This document shows positions 43,286 to 52,277 of a stretch of DNA of 64,000 nt, one piece after another. The DNA lies in assembly GCA_035509275.1 (NCBI GenBank), contig DATJLU010000117.1, positions 100,497 to 164,496 of the forward strand, written 5' to 3'. The stretch is from DAHUYF01 sp035509275 (GTDB lineage Bacteria; Pseudomonadota; Alphaproteobacteria; ATCC43930; CGMCC-115725). Both the position numbers and the translations under genes were made by a program. A model generated the notes under the pieces. It saw only the letters and a list, made by a program, of their open reading frames with translations. It was not told the origin of the DNA and did not search any database. How positions within the stretch are numbered: the stretch's first letter is position 1; every line of letters starts with the position of its first letter.

Positions 43286-43307
43286 GCCTCCGCCGATCGG
43301 CTGCAGC

Positions 43308-44579
43308 TCACACCGCCTTTACCAGCGCGTGCCGCTTCTTGCCGGCGGAGAGTTTGATCGTGCCTTCCGCCGATATGTCGGCAAGGCCGACCGATTGGCT
43401 GTCCGAGGCGATGGTGCGATCGTTGAGGCGCGCGCCGCCCTGTTTAATGAGCCGCCGCGCCTCGGTTTTCGACGGCGCAAGCTGGCTGCGCGCCAGCAGC
43501 TCGATAACGGCGATGCCGCGCTCAAGCTCGGCGCGCGGCACCTCGATGCTCGGCAGGTCCTCGCCGACGCCGCCTTCGGCGAAGACGCGGCGCGCGGTCT
43601 CGGCGGCGGCGAGCGCCGCCTCGCGGCCATGGCAGAGCGCCGTCGCTTCGGTCGCGAGCACGCGCTTGGCGTCGTTGATCGCGCCGCCCTCGAGCCGTTC
43701 GAGCCGCGCGATCTCGTCGAGCGGCAGCTCGGTGAAGAGCCGCAGGAAGCGGCCGACATCCTCATCTTCGGTGTTGCGCCAGAATTGCCAGTAGTCATAG
43801 GGCGCCATGCGATGGGCGGCGAGCCACACCGCGCCCTGCACCGATTTTCCCATCTTGTCGCCGGAAGCAGTGGTGATCAGCGGCGAGGTCACGCCGAAAA
43901 GGCCGCAATTGTCGACGCGCCGCGCGAGCTCGACGCCCATCACGATGTTGCCCCATTGGTCGGAGCCGCCCATTTGCACCGCGCAGTCATGGCGCCGCGC
44001 CAGCTCGAGGAAATCGTAGGATTGCAGCACCATGTAATTGAACTCGAGGAAGCTCAGCGGCTGCTCGCGCTCGAGCCGCATGCGGACGCTGTCCTGAGTC
44101 AACATGCGGTTGACCGAGAAATGCCGGCCGATATCGCGCAGGAACGGGATATAGGCGAGGCGATCGAGCCAGGTCGCGTTGTCGACCATGATGGCGTCCG
44201 CCGGCCCGTCGCCGAAATGGAGGAAACGGTCGAAGATGCGGCGAATGCTCGCCATGTTGCCGGCAATCTCGTCGTCGCTGAGCAGCCGGCGCATTTCGTC
44301 CTTGCCCGAGGGGTCGCCGACCTTGGTGGTGCCGCCGCCCATGAGCACGATCGGCTTGTTGCCGCAGTTTTGCCAGAGTCGCAGCATCATGATCGAGACA
44401 AGATTGCCGATGTGGAGGCTGTCGGCAGTACAATCGTAACCGACGTAAGCGACCGTCGGTGCGGCCGCGAGGCGCTGCTCCAGTCCGCCGCGGTCGGTAA
44501 CCTGATGAATGTAGCCGCGTGCCTCGGCAGCGGCGAGGAAGGACGAGCGAGCAGTGGGCATCGGCAAGCGATCGGACAT
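43308..44579 (-). CDS. tyrS: Tyrosyl-tRNA synthetase
   Basis: A 423-residue class I aminoacyl-tRNA synthetase. The HIGH-like motif is SLHIGN, the KMSKS-like loop is SGDKMGKS, the Tyr/AMP pocket includes YVGYDCTADS, and MGGSDQWGNI follows. A C-terminal S4-like domain (about 355-423) ends the protein. It charges tRNA-Tyr. Start is ATG 44579; a later in-frame ATG (MPTARSS) is possible. It is divergent from anmK and convergent with the Nramp gene 22 bases away. Confidence 0.95.
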   Translation of the reverse strand: MSDRLPMPTARSSFLAAAEARGYIHQVTDRGGLEQRLAAAPTVAYVGYDCTADSLHIGNLVSIMMLRLWQNCGNKPIVLMGGGTTKVGDPSGKDEMRRLLSDDEIAGNMASIRRIFDRFLHFGDGPADAIMVDNATWLDRLAYIPFLRDIGRHFSVNRMLTQDSVRMRLEREQPLSFLEFNYMVLQSYDFLELARRHDCAVQMGGSDQWGNIVMGVELARRVDNCGLFGVTSPLITTASGDKMGKSVQGAVWLAAHRMAPYDYWQFWRNTEDEDVGRFLRLFTELPLDEIARLERLEGGAINDAKRVLATEATALCHGREAALAAAETARRVFAEGGVGEDLPSIEVPRAELERGIAVIELLARSQLAPSKTEARRLIKQGGARLNDRTIASDSQSVGLADISAEGTIKLSAGKKRHALVKAV

Positions 44580-44621
44580 TCCAGAGGGCGGTCCCTCTAG
44601 CACAATCATGCGGGCGGCGCC

Positions 44622-45707
44622 ATGAGCCGGCGGCTCTATCGGGCCATCGGCCTCATGAGCGGCACCTCGCTCGACGGTATCGACGTCGCCTTCATCGAGA
44701 CCGATGGCGAGCAGCGCGTCATCACCGGCCCAGCCGACACGCTGCCCTATGACGATGCCTTCCGCGCACGCCTCCGGGCGGTGCTGGGCGGCAAGGGACC
44801 CGTCGCCGAGGTCGAGCGCGAGCTCACGGGCGCGCATGCCGCGGCGGTGCGCGCCTTCATCGCCGAGCATGATATCGTCGCCGTCGACGTGGTGGGTTTC
44901 CACGGTCACACCATCCTGCACCGGCCGGATCAGCGCCGCACTTGGCAGATCGGTGACGGCGCGCTGCTGGCAAGCCTCCTCGGCATCGCCGTGGTCGCGG
45001 ATTTCCGCTCGGCCGATGTTGCCGCGGGTGGCGAGGGGGCGCCGTTCGCGCCGCTCTACCACGCGGCGTTGGCGAGCGCGCTCGAACAGCCCGTCGCGGT
45101 GCTCAATCTCGGCGGCGTCGGCAACGTCACCTGGATCGGCGAGGGCGAGATCCTCGCTTTCGACACCGGCCCGGCCAATGCGCTCATCGATGATTGGGCG
45201 CTGCGCTATACCGGCGAGCCGGTCGACCGCGACGGCGCGCTCGCGCGCTCGGGCCAAGTCGATCAAGCGCATCTCCGCCGCTTCCTCGCCCATCCCTTCT
45301 TTCAGCGCCAGCCGCCCAAATCGCTCGACCGCGACGATTTCGCGGGCTCCGTGCCGGCGACGCTCGACCCCGCCGATGGCGCCGCGACGCTGACGGCGAT
45401 GAGCGCCGCGGCGGTGGCGCGCGCGCTGGAGCATTTCCCGGCCCCGCCGCGGCGCTGGTTGGTGACCGGCGGCGGGCGCCACAATCCGGTGCTGATGGGC
45501 GAGCTCAAGCGGCGCCTCGGCGCCCCGGTCGAACCGGTGGAGAAGGCGGGCTGGAACGGCGATGCGCTGGAGGCGCAGGCCTTCGCCTATCTGGCGGTAC
45601 GCTCGCTCGAGCACCTGCCGCTGAGCCTCCCCGGAACAACCGGCGTTTCCACACCGACAGCGGGAGGTCGGCACTTTCCTGCTCCCTTGGCTCCGGCGCT
45701 ACCCTAA
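44622..45707 (+). CDS. anmK: Anhydro-N-acetylmuramic acid kinase
   Basis: A 361-residue sugar kinase of the ASKHA fold. It begins with GLMSGTSLDGIDVAFIE, continues with VGFHGHTILH, VLNLGGVGNVTW and FDTGPANALID, and ends with VTGGGRHNPVLM. It phosphorylates 1,6-anhydro-MurNAc from cell-wall turnover to MurNAc-6-phosphate for recycling. It is divergent from tyrS with only 42 bases between them, a common alphaproteobacterial pairing. Confidence 0.94.
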   Translation: MSRRLYRAIGLMSGTSLDGIDVAFIETDGEQRVITGPADTLPYDDAFRARLRAVLGGKGPVAEVERELTGAHAAAVRAFIAEHDIVAVDVVGFHGHTILHRPDQRRTWQIGDGALLASLLGIAVVADFRSADVAAGGEGAPFAPLYHAALASALEQPVAVLNLGGVGNVTWIGEGEILAFDTGPANALIDDWALRYTGEPVDRDGALARSGQVDQAHLRRFLAHPFFQRQPPKSLDRDDFAGSVPATLDPADGAATLTAMSAAAVARALEHFPAPPRRWLVTGGGRHNPVLMGELKRRLGAPVEPVEKAGWNGDALEAQAFAYLAVRSLEHLPLSLPGTTGVSTPTAGGRHFPAPLAPALP

Positions 45708-45805
45708 TCCGGGGCTGGACTTGGCGCCCGCTTAGGCGTGGCGGTTAACGAAGCGTTTCCGCTTTCACGCCTAGATTTACCGGCTGTTTCAAGGGGAGCC
45801 GGGCA

Positions 45806-47824
45806 GTGGCCGATCAGCAGGTCGAGACGGGCGCCGCCGGCAAACCGCCGGTTCGTCTCGGCGAACGCTTCGAGATTCACCCTGATCGGCCGCTGCCGGA
45901 CCTGCGGTCGCCGAATGCGGCCGGTTTCGTCGCCGTCGACCGCGATCGTCCGACCACGAGCATGTTCGGCCTCGTCTGCGATGCCGATCAGCCGCCGCGG
46001 CACGATGTGCTGGCGGCGCTGCACGGCTTGCGCTCGGAGGCGTTGCTCGCGCCGCATGAATGGGGCGTGGTTGACTGGCCGGCGACGGGGCGGCGTCACT
46101 TCGCCGTCATCTTCGACCGTCCCACCGGCGGCCGCATCGTCCAGTCGCTGACGCAGACGATCGCGCCGACGCATGAGGACGAGCTCATCCATCACGTGCT
46201 TCCGCCGCTGATCGCTTCGCTGCGCGAGCTCTTCGCCGCCGGCTTCACGCATCGCGCAATCCGCCCCAACAACCTGTTCTGGCGCGACGCGGCGCATCGC
46301 ACCTTGGCCTTGGGCGAGTGCGTCAGCGCGCCGCCGGCGGTGCTGCAGCCGGTCGTCTGCGAGACCATCGAGAGCGGGATGGCGATGCCCGCCGGGCGCG
46401 GCAACGGCTCGCCCGCCGAAGATCTCTATGCCCTCGGCGTCACCATCATCTTCCTGCTTTTCGGCCGCAATCTCGTCGCCTCGCTCAGCGACGATCAGAT
46501 CCTCGCCGAGAAGATCGGCCGCGGCTCCTATTACGCCCTGCTGCGCGGCGAGCGCCTCAACGGCGCCATCATCGAGGTCTTGCGCGGGCTTCTCACCGAC
46601 GATCCGCGCGAGCGCTGGAACGTGCAGGATGTCGAAATGTGGCTCGAAGGCCGCCGGCTCTCGCCGAAGCAGCCCGCGCTGGTAAAGCGGGCGGCGCGGC
46701 CTTTCGAATTCGCCGGGCATCCCTTCTACACCGCCCGCGCGCTCGGCTACGCCTTCTCCCGCGATCCTGCCTCGGCCGTGCGCACCTTGAAGGCGCCGGA
46801 TTTTGAAATATGGATGCAGCGCAGCCTTTGCGACGAGGATCGCTCGAAGATGTTCTCGGCGGCGGTCGCCGAGGGACACGATGTCGGCGCCGGCGGTCAT
46901 GACGAAAGGCTCGTGGCGCGGGTGTGCATCGCGCTCGATCCGGCGGCGCCGGTCCGCTACAAGGGTTTTTCCGCCGCCATCGACGGCTTCGGCGCGGCGC
47001 TCGTCGCCGCCTTCCGCGGCCGCGGCTCGGTGCAGCAGATCGCCGAGGCCATGGGCGGCAGGCTGCCGCAATTCTGGTTCTCGGCGCAGAGCGGCCTCAA
47101 GCCCGAGCTCGTCCCGTTCCTCAAAAGCTTCGAGCGGCTGCGTCTCCATCTCGAGGACCGGCGCCCCGGCTTCGGCATCGAGCGCATCGTCTATGAGATG
47201 AATCCGAAGCTGCATTGCCTGTCGCCGACGATCGAGGCCGAGTATGTCATCGAGGCCGGCGACGTGCTGACGGCGCTCGAACGCGTATCGGAGAAGCGCA
47301 AGGACGACGACTTCCAGGTCGACCGCCATCTCGCCGCGTTCATCGCCACGCGCTATCGCGGCGCCGGCACCGACTGGTTCGATGCGTTGCACCACCAGGA
47401 TCCGGCGCAGCGTGTGCTGGGCGCGCTTTATCTGCTGGCGCGGCTGCAATCCTTCAAAGGCCCCACCGCTGTGCCGGCGCTGGCGCATCGCCTCGGCCGT
47501 CAGCTGCCGCTGGTCATCGACCGCTACCACAGCCGCACCCGGCGCAAGCGGCTCAAGGCCGAGCTGCCCAAGGTCGTCGGCAAAGGTAATCTCGGCGACA
47601 TGCTGACCTTCGTCGACAACGCCGCCGACCGCGTGCGCGACATCCAGGGCTTTCAGCAGGCGCTGCGCGACCATGCCGTGATCGATCGCGAGCTCGACCT
47701 GCTGCATCTCGAAGCGCCGCGGCGGCCGGAAAGAGCGGCGGAGCTCGGCGCGCGCTACGCCGCGACCACGGCGAGCCTGCTCGCCTGGATCATCGCGCTC
47801 TCCGTGATCGTGACGATGAGCTGA
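45806..47824 (+). CDS. Predicted pseudokinase with C-terminal membrane anchor
   Basis: A 672-residue protein with a degraded eukaryotic-type kinase domain (about 1-290). The catalytic loop reads THRAIRPNN (148-156) in place of HRDLKPEN, so the HRD aspartate is Ala151. The DFG region reads LALGECV (167-173) and lacks the metal-binding Asp. No Gly-rich loop or VAIK Lys is visible, while the structural subdomain IX motif EDLYALG (205-211) and XI-type RERWNVQDVEMWL remain. After a long helical region (about 330-640) one membrane helix closes the protein (about 650-670). GTG 45806 follows AAGGGGAG. The next gene, 3 bases on, is a membrane protein. Confidence 0.75.
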   Translation: MADQQVETGAAGKPPVRLGERFEIHPDRPLPDLRSPNAAGFVAVDRDRPTTSMFGLVCDADQPPRHDVLAALHGLRSEALLAPHEWGVVDWPATGRRHFAVIFDRPTGGRIVQSLTQTIAPTHEDELIHHVLPPLIASLRELFAAGFTHRAIRPNNLFWRDAAHRTLALGECVSAPPAVLQPVVCETIESGMAMPAGRGNGSPAEDLYALGVTIIFLLFGRNLVASLSDDQILAEKIGRGSYYALLRGERLNGAIIEVLRGLLTDDPRERWNVQDVEMWLEGRRLSPKQPALVKRAARPFEFAGHPFYTARALGYAFSRDPASAVRTLKAPDFEIWMQRSLCDEDRSKMFSAAVAEGHDVGAGGHDERLVARVCIALDPAAPVRYKGFSAAIDGFGAALVAAFRGRGSVQQIAEAMGGRLPQFWFSAQSGLKPELVPFLKSFERLRLHLEDRRPGFGIERIVYEMNPKLHCLSPTIEAEYVIEAGDVLTALERVSEKRKDDDFQVDRHLAAFIATRYRGAGTDWFDALHHQDPAQRVLGALYLLARLQSFKGPTAVPALAHRLGRQLPLVIDRYHSRTRRKRLKAELPKVVGKGNLGDMLTFVDNAADRVRDIQGFQQALRDHAVIDRELDLLHLEAPRRPERAAELGARYAATTASLLAWIIALSVIVTMS

Positions 47825-47827
47825 CCC

Positions 47828-48343
47828 ATGGCGCGCGGCACGACCACGGCCAAGACCACGGCCAAGCGCCCGACCAAGCCCGGCGCGCGGCGACGCGGCC
47901 GCAATACCGGCAGCGCCGCGATTACGCTGACGGTGATCGTCATCGTCGTGCTGGCGCTCACCGCCTTGCCGCTCTGCCTTCTCATCATCGGCGGGATGCT
48001 GCCCACCGCCGTCGCCGTCGTCGTCGACCGTCACCACCGCCGCTATCTCGCGCGCACGGTCGGCGCCATGAACCTGGCCGGGGTGTTGCCGGGTGGGCTC
48101 CGCCTGTGGGAAGCCGGCATCAGCTTCGACAGCCTGCAGCAGGTGATCAACAGTCCCTATAACTGGCTCGTCATGTATGGCGCCGCCGCGATCGGCTGGG
48201 TGCTTTACTTCTGCGTGCCGCCGGTGGTCGCGATGGTGATCGAGGTCAGGGTCGACGAGACCAAGCACCGCCTCGAGACGCAAGCCAAGGCGCTGGTCGA
48301 GGAATGGGGCGAGGAAGTGACGGGGCGGAAGCGCGACGCCTGA
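47828..48343 (+). CDS. Membrane protein partnered with the pseudokinase
   Basis: A 171-residue protein with a strongly basic Lys/Arg/Thr-rich head (about 1-28), a long hydrophobic hairpin (about 32-66), a second membrane segment (about 118-142, YGAAAIGWVLYFCVPPVVAMV), and an acidic helical tail. It starts 3 bases after the pseudokinase stop, so the two are translated together and probably work as a membrane complex. No family recognised. It ends 12 bases before the rpoH stop on the other strand. Confidence 0.75.
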   Translation: MARGTTTAKTTAKRPTKPGARRRGRNTGSAAITLTVIVIVVLALTALPLCLLIIGGMLPTAVAVVVDRHHRRYLARTVGAMNLAGVLPGGLRLWEAGISFDSLQQVINSPYNWLVMYGAAAIGWVLYFCVPPVVAMVIEVRVDETKHRLETQAKALVEEWGEEVTGRKRDA

Positions 48344-48355
48344 AGCAGCCAGCGC

Positions 48356-49249
48356 CTAGCTTGGCAGCAGGCGGCGGTCCATTGCCGCGGTCTTGATCGC
48401 TTTCTGCAGCTTCTCGAAGGCGCGCACTTCGATCTGGCGCACGCGCTCGCGCGAGATGCCGTATTTCTGCGACAGATCCTCGAGCGTCGTCGGCGCGTCG
48501 CGCAGGCGCCGCTCGGCGAGGATGTCGCGCTCGCGCGGCGTCAGATGCGACATCGCCCCCCGCAGCAGGTCGCGGCGCAGGCCGAGCTCCTGGCGCTCGC
48601 CGAGGCTCGTCTCCTGGTCTTCGACATCGTCGACGAGCCAGTCCTGCCATTCGCCTTCGCCGTCGCTGCGCAGCGGCGCGTTGAGCGAATGGTCGGGAGC
48701 CGCAAGGCGGCGATTCATGCTGACGACGTCGGCCTCCGGCACGCCGAGCTCGGTGGCGATCTTCTTGACGTTCTCGGGCGAGAGGTCGCCATCCTCGATC
48801 GCCTGGAGCTGGCCTTTGAGCTTGCGCAGGTTGAAGAAGAGTTTCTTCTGTGCCGCGGTGGTGCCCATCTTCACCAGCGACCAGGAGTGGAGGATGTATT
48901 CCTGGATCGAGGCGCGGATCCACCACATGGCATAGGTGGCGAGACGGAAGCCGCGATCGGGATCGAAGCGCTTCACCGCCTGCATCATTCCGACATTGCC
49001 CTCCGAGATCAGCTCGGACAGCGGCAAGCCGTAGCCGCGATAGCCCATCGCGATCTTGGCGACGAGACGGAGGTGGCTGGTGACGAGGCGCTGCGCCGCG
49101 TCAGGGTCGCTATGCTCGCGCCAGCGCTTGGCGAGCATGTACTCCTCTTCGGGCTGCAGCATCGGGAATTTGCGGATCTCCTGGAGATACCGCGTCAGAT
49201 TCCCTTCCGAAGAGATGCTGGGCAGGGCGTGAGTGCTTGCCGTCGCCAT
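48356..49249 (-). CDS. rpoH: RNA polymerase sigma-32 factor
   Basis: A 297-residue heat-shock sigma factor. Region 2 contains LVTSHLRLVAKIAMGYRGYGLP and FDPDRGFRLATYAMWWIRASIQEYIL. The RpoH box QKKLFFNLRK (134-143) identifies it. Region 4 ends with LEDLSQKYGISRERVRQIEVRAFEKL. It directs transcription of chaperone and protease genes. In alphaproteobacteria, rpoH is often itself heat-regulated at the promoter. rluD is 94 bases upstream in the same orientation. Confidence 0.95.
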   Translation of the reverse strand: MATASTHALPSISSEGNLTRYLQEIRKFPMLQPEEEYMLAKRWREHSDPDAAQRLVTSHLRLVAKIAMGYRGYGLPLSELISEGNVGMMQAVKRFDPDRGFRLATYAMWWIRASIQEYILHSWSLVKMGTTAAQKKLFFNLRKLKGQLQAIEDGDLSPENVKKIATELGVPEADVVSMNRRLAAPDHSLNAPLRSDGEGEWQDWLVDDVEDQETSLGERQELGLRRDLLRGAMSHLTPRERDILAERRLRDAPTTLEDLSQKYGISRERVRQIEVRAFEKLQKAIKTAAMDRRLLPS

Positions 49250-49343
49250 CCGCAGTTACCTCGGCATCGCGGCTCGTCGATACGTCTTGTCCGGATGCCG
49301 CAATGCAACACATCCTACCCTGAACACGCCCCGCTTGTCCAAT

Positions 49344-50333
49344 TTAGATGCGCTCTAAACAACCGATCAGAGCCGCGATATCCGCGGGCAAGTGGCTGGA
49401 GAACTGGACGTATTCGCCGGTTGCGGGATGGCGGAATCCGAGCAGCACCGCGTGTAGCGCCTGGCGCGGGAAGGCCGCGACTTGCTCGCGCAATGCCGCC
49501 GGCACGGCGCGCAGCCGGGCGAGGCTCCTTTGGTTGCCATAGGTCGGATCGCCGATGAGAGCATGGCCGCGCTCGGCCATATGGACGCGGATCTGGTGCG
49601 TGCGGCCGGTGGCGAGCCGGCATTCGACGAGCGCCGCCGCGTCCTTGAAGGCGCGCAGCACCTTGTAGCGCGTCACCGCCGCTTTGCCGCCATCGCGCAG
49701 CACCGCCATCTTCTTGCGGTTCTGCGGGCTGCGGCCGATGCGGCCCGATATCTCGCCGTCGCGCGGCTGCGGCACGCCCCAGACCACGGCGTGATAGGCG
49801 CGATGGATGCGGCGCGCGGCGAAATCGGCGGTGAGCCGCGACTGGGCCAGCTCGTCCTTGGCGACGACCATGAGGCCGCTCGTATCCTTGTCGAGGCGAT
49901 GGACGATGCCGGGCCGGCGCACGCCGCCGATGCCGGCGAGGCTCTCGCCGCAATGCGCGAGCAGGGCGTTGACCAGCGTGCGGTCGGGATTGCCCGGTGC
50001 CGGGTGGACGACGAGGCCGGCCGGCTTGTCGATCACCAGCAGATGCGGATCCTCGTAGACGATGGTGAGATCCATCGCCTGGGGCACCGGCGTGTCGGCG
50101 ACCGGCGGCGGCAGCGCGAGCTCGAAGGTCTGGCCCGGTTTGACCCTCAGGGAGGGGTCGGTTATCGTCGCGCCCTCCATGGTCACCCGGCCCGCCTCGA
50201 CGAGATGCTTCAAGCGGGTACGCGACATCTCGGTGAGCCGCTCCGCCAGCAAACGATCGAGACGCTCGCCGGCCTCGCCGGGCTCGACGGTGACGCGCTT
50301 CACCGCCGCGCCGGTGTCCGAAGGCTCGATCAT
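49344..50333 (-). CDS. rluD: 23S rRNA pseudouridine synthase (RluD type)
   Basis: A 329-residue RluA-family enzyme. The N-terminal S4 domain (about 15-80, GERLDRLLAERLTEMSRTRLKHL) precedes the catalytic domain with GIVHRLDKDTSGLMVVAKD carrying the catalytic Asp, GRTHQIRVHM and GDPTYG. It modifies U1911, U1915 and U1917 in helix 69 of 23S rRNA. The start at 50333 is chosen because the family begins there. It is divergent from the DUF6476-like gene with 21 bases between starts. Confidence 0.9.
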   Translation of the reverse strand: MIEPSDTGAAVKRVTVEPGEAGERLDRLLAERLTEMSRTRLKHLVEAGRVTMEGATITDPSLRVKPGQTFELALPPPVADTPVPQAMDLTIVYEDPHLLVIDKPAGLVVHPAPGNPDRTLVNALLAHCGESLAGIGGVRRPGIVHRLDKDTSGLMVVAKDELAQSRLTADFAARRIHRAYHAVVWGVPQPRDGEISGRIGRSPQNRKKMAVLRDGGKAAVTRYKVLRAFKDAAALVECRLATGRTHQIRVHMAERGHALIGDPTYGNQRSLARLRAVPAALREQVAAFPRQALHAVLLGFRHPATGEYVQFSSHLPADIAALIGCLERI

Positions 50334-50354
50334 CGCCTTAGAGTGACGGGAAGC

Positions 50355-50690
50355 ATGCGGGCTCTCAAGGTCCTGGTCGTCGTCATGGGCGTGCTGCTGC
50401 TCGGCGGCACCGTCGCGTTGGTCGTCGCCGTCATCGAGCGCGCCCGGCAGCATCTGGCCGAGCCGGCGGCCGTGCCGCCACCGCCGCCCGGGCGAGGCTT
50501 TGGTCGCGCCGTCGTCGATCTGCCGGCCGGCGCCCGCGTCATCGCCGTCGAGCCGGCCGGCGACAGGCTGGTGGTACGCATCGGCCTTGCCGAAGGCGGC
50601 GAGGCGCTGATCCTGATCGACGCGCGCACCGGCGCCAAGCTCGGCACGATCGAGCTGCGGACGGCCGAAACGGGAGCGGTGAAGCCATGA
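50355..50690 (+). CDS. DUF6476-like small membrane protein
   Basis: A 111-residue protein with one N-terminal membrane helix (about 5-27), a Pro-rich linker (VPPPPPGRGF) and a small beta-rich domain with PAGARVIAVEPAGDRLVVRI and ALILIDARTGAKLGTIEL. The layout matches the DUF6476 family, usually found beside rluD in alphaproteobacteria. Role unknown. Its stop overlaps the threonine aldolase start (ATGA). Confidence 0.75.
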   Translation: MRALKVLVVVMGVLLLGGTVALVVAVIERARQHLAEPAAVPPPPPGRGFGRAVVDLPAGARVIAVEPAGDRLVVRIGLAEGGEALILIDARTGAKLGTIELRTAETGAVKP

Positions 50691-51736
50691 ATTTTCGCAG
50701 CGACAACGTCACCGGCATCGCGCCCGAGATCCTCGCCGCCATTGCCGCGGCCAATGCCGGGACGGCAGCCTCCTACGGCGCCGATGCCATCACCGAGCGC
50801 GTCGCGCGGCGCATCGCTGAGCTCTTCGAGCGCGAGGTGGCGGTATTTCCGGTGGCAACCGGCACCGCCGCCAATGCGCTGGCGCTGGCGAGCCTGACGC
50901 CGGTCTGGGGCGCGATCTATTGCCATGAGGTCTCGCATATCCAGACCGACGAATGCGGCGCGCCCGAATTCTTCTCCAGCGGCGCCAAGCTGCTGCCGCT
51001 GCCGGGCGCCGATGCGAAACTGGCGCCGGCGACGGTGGCGGCGGCGATGATCGAGCAAGGCGTCGTCCATCACGTGCAGCCCGCCGTCATCAGCATCAGC
51101 CAGGCGACGGAGGCGGGCACGCTGTATCAGCCGGAGGAGATCGGCGCACTCAGCGCGCTGGCGCGCCGCCACGGCCTCGGCCTCCACATGGACGGCGCCC
51201 GCTTCGCCAATGCGGTGGCGGCGCTCGGCTGCAGCCCGGCCGAGCTCACCTGGCGCGCCGGCGTCGACGTCCTCTCGCTCGGCGCCACCAAGAACGGCGC
51301 GCTCGCGGCCGAGGCGGTGGTGTTCTTCGACCCGGCGAAAGCCGCCGATTTCGGCTTCCGGCGCAAGCGCGCCGGCCATCTCTTCTCGAAAATGCGCTTC
51401 CTCTCGGCGCAGCTCGAGGCGTATCTGGCCGACGGGCTGTGGCTGCGCCACGCCGCGCACGCCAACCGCATGGCGGCGCGTCTCTCTGCCGGGCTTGCCG
51501 GGCTGCCGGGCGCACACCTCCAGCATCCGACCGAAGCGAACGAGGTGTTCATCGAGCTGCCGGAAGCGGCGATTGAGGCGCTCGCCGCCGCGGGCTTCGG
51601 TTTTTACCGCTGGGGCGGCCCGGCTTCGCCTTGCCTGCGCCTCGTCACCGCGTTCGACACGCGCGAAGCCGATGTCGAAGCCTTCATTGCCGGCGCGCGC
51701 GCCGCCATCGCGCCGGCATCGCGCAAGAGCTCGTAA
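50687..51736 (+). CDS. Low-specificity threonine aldolase
   Basis: A 349-residue PLP enzyme of the threonine aldolase/beta-eliminating lyase group. It has NFRSDNVTG at the N-terminus, the substrate region YGADAITERVARRIAELF, and HMDGARFANA with the PLP-binding Asp. The Schiff-base Lys is in LSLGATKNGALAAEAVV. It cleaves L-threonine or allo-threonine to glycine and acetaldehyde. Its start overlaps the preceding stop, so it is coupled to the DUF6476-like gene. Confidence 0.88.
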   Translation: MNFRSDNVTGIAPEILAAIAAANAGTAASYGADAITERVARRIAELFEREVAVFPVATGTAANALALASLTPVWGAIYCHEVSHIQTDECGAPEFFSSGAKLLPLPGADAKLAPATVAAAMIEQGVVHHVQPAVISISQATEAGTLYQPEEIGALSALARRHGLGLHMDGARFANAVAALGCSPAELTWRAGVDVLSLGATKNGALAAEAVVFFDPAKAADFGFRRKRAGHLFSKMRFLSAQLEAYLADGLWLRHAAHANRMAARLSAGLAGLPGAHLQHPTEANEVFIELPEAAIEALAAAGFGFYRWGGPASPCLRLVTAFDTREADVEAFIAGARAAIAPASRKSS

Positions 51737-52042
51737 ACCATCTCGCCGCAGAGGCGGAGTCGAGCGCCGCGACGCGGTCGAATTCATTCCGCCGCCGGAT
51801 CGAAGAGCGCGGTTTGCGCTCGCGCGGAGCCTTTTGAAGCTTCGCCGGCGCCGACGCTGAAAAAAATTTGCAAAATCTTGCCCGGGGCGTGAATTTTTCC
51901 TTGCGTCGCCACGTTTTGAGCGTATGTATCCAAATCACGACGCACTCGCACGTGCCTATGGCCCTCGTGGTTATGCAACGACGTAACGCGTCCTTTTTGG
52001 AAGAGCCGGTCATCGTGGACCGGTCCCGAGAGGGAGGTCGAT

Positions 52043-52159
52043 ATGGTTGCAATCGCACTCAGGGCCGCAGCGCCCTGGCCTGACGAGACACCTCGGTTCA
52101 TCAGGGCCGCCCGCGGCAGCGGTGGTCGAGGCCGCAACGAGCCCAGCAGTCAGATCTGA
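52043..52159 (+). CDS. Candidate leader peptide (38 aa)
   Basis: A 38-codon frame starting ATG at 52043 with a perfect Shine-Dalgarno AGGGAGG 5 bases upstream, a stronger site than that of the decarboxylase itself. It encodes MVAIALRAAAPWPDETPRFI and an Arg/Gly-rich tail, and stops 10 bases before the first hairpin. Two overlapping alternatives in other frames are 51924-51986 (20 aa, MYPNHDALARAYGPRGYATT) and 51958-52083 (41 aa), both lacking a Shine-Dalgarno. Translation could gate hairpin formation, as SpeFL does in E. coli, but no sequence similarity to SpeFL is evident. Confidence 0.45.
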   Translation: MVAIALRAAAPWPDETPRFIRAARGSGGRGRNEPSSQI

Positions 52160-52169
52160 GCAGCGTCAT

Positions 52170-52200
52170 CCAGCCCACGGCGGATCGTCCCCGTGGCTGG
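52170..52200 (+). promoter_or_regulatory. Leader hairpin 1
   Basis: Stem CCAGCC(C)ACGG/CCGTGGCTGG with one bulged C and a 10-base loop (CGGATCGTCC). It starts 10 bases after the candidate leader-peptide stop, so a ribosome stalled near the stop would overlap it. Confidence 0.6.
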
Positions 52201-52247
52201 ATGAAAGCGACGCTCCACCGCCTTCCCGCTTGGGGGGCAGCGGTCGA

Positions 52248-52277
52248 GCGCGCCGGCGTGGTGAGCTGCCGGCGCGC
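52248..52277 (+). promoter_or_regulatory. Leader hairpin 2 before the decarboxylase start
   Basis: A perfect 10-bp stem GCGCGCCGGC/GCCGGCGCGC with loop GTGGTGAGCT, ending 27 bases before the decarboxylase ATG. It has no U-tract, so it would act on translation or mRNA access rather than as an intrinsic terminator. Confidence 0.65.

Noticed and set aside
45704..48283. 859-codon minus-strand frame antisense to the pseudokinase unit
   Set aside because: Low-complexity Arg/Asp/His pattern typical of antisense frames, with no start signal.
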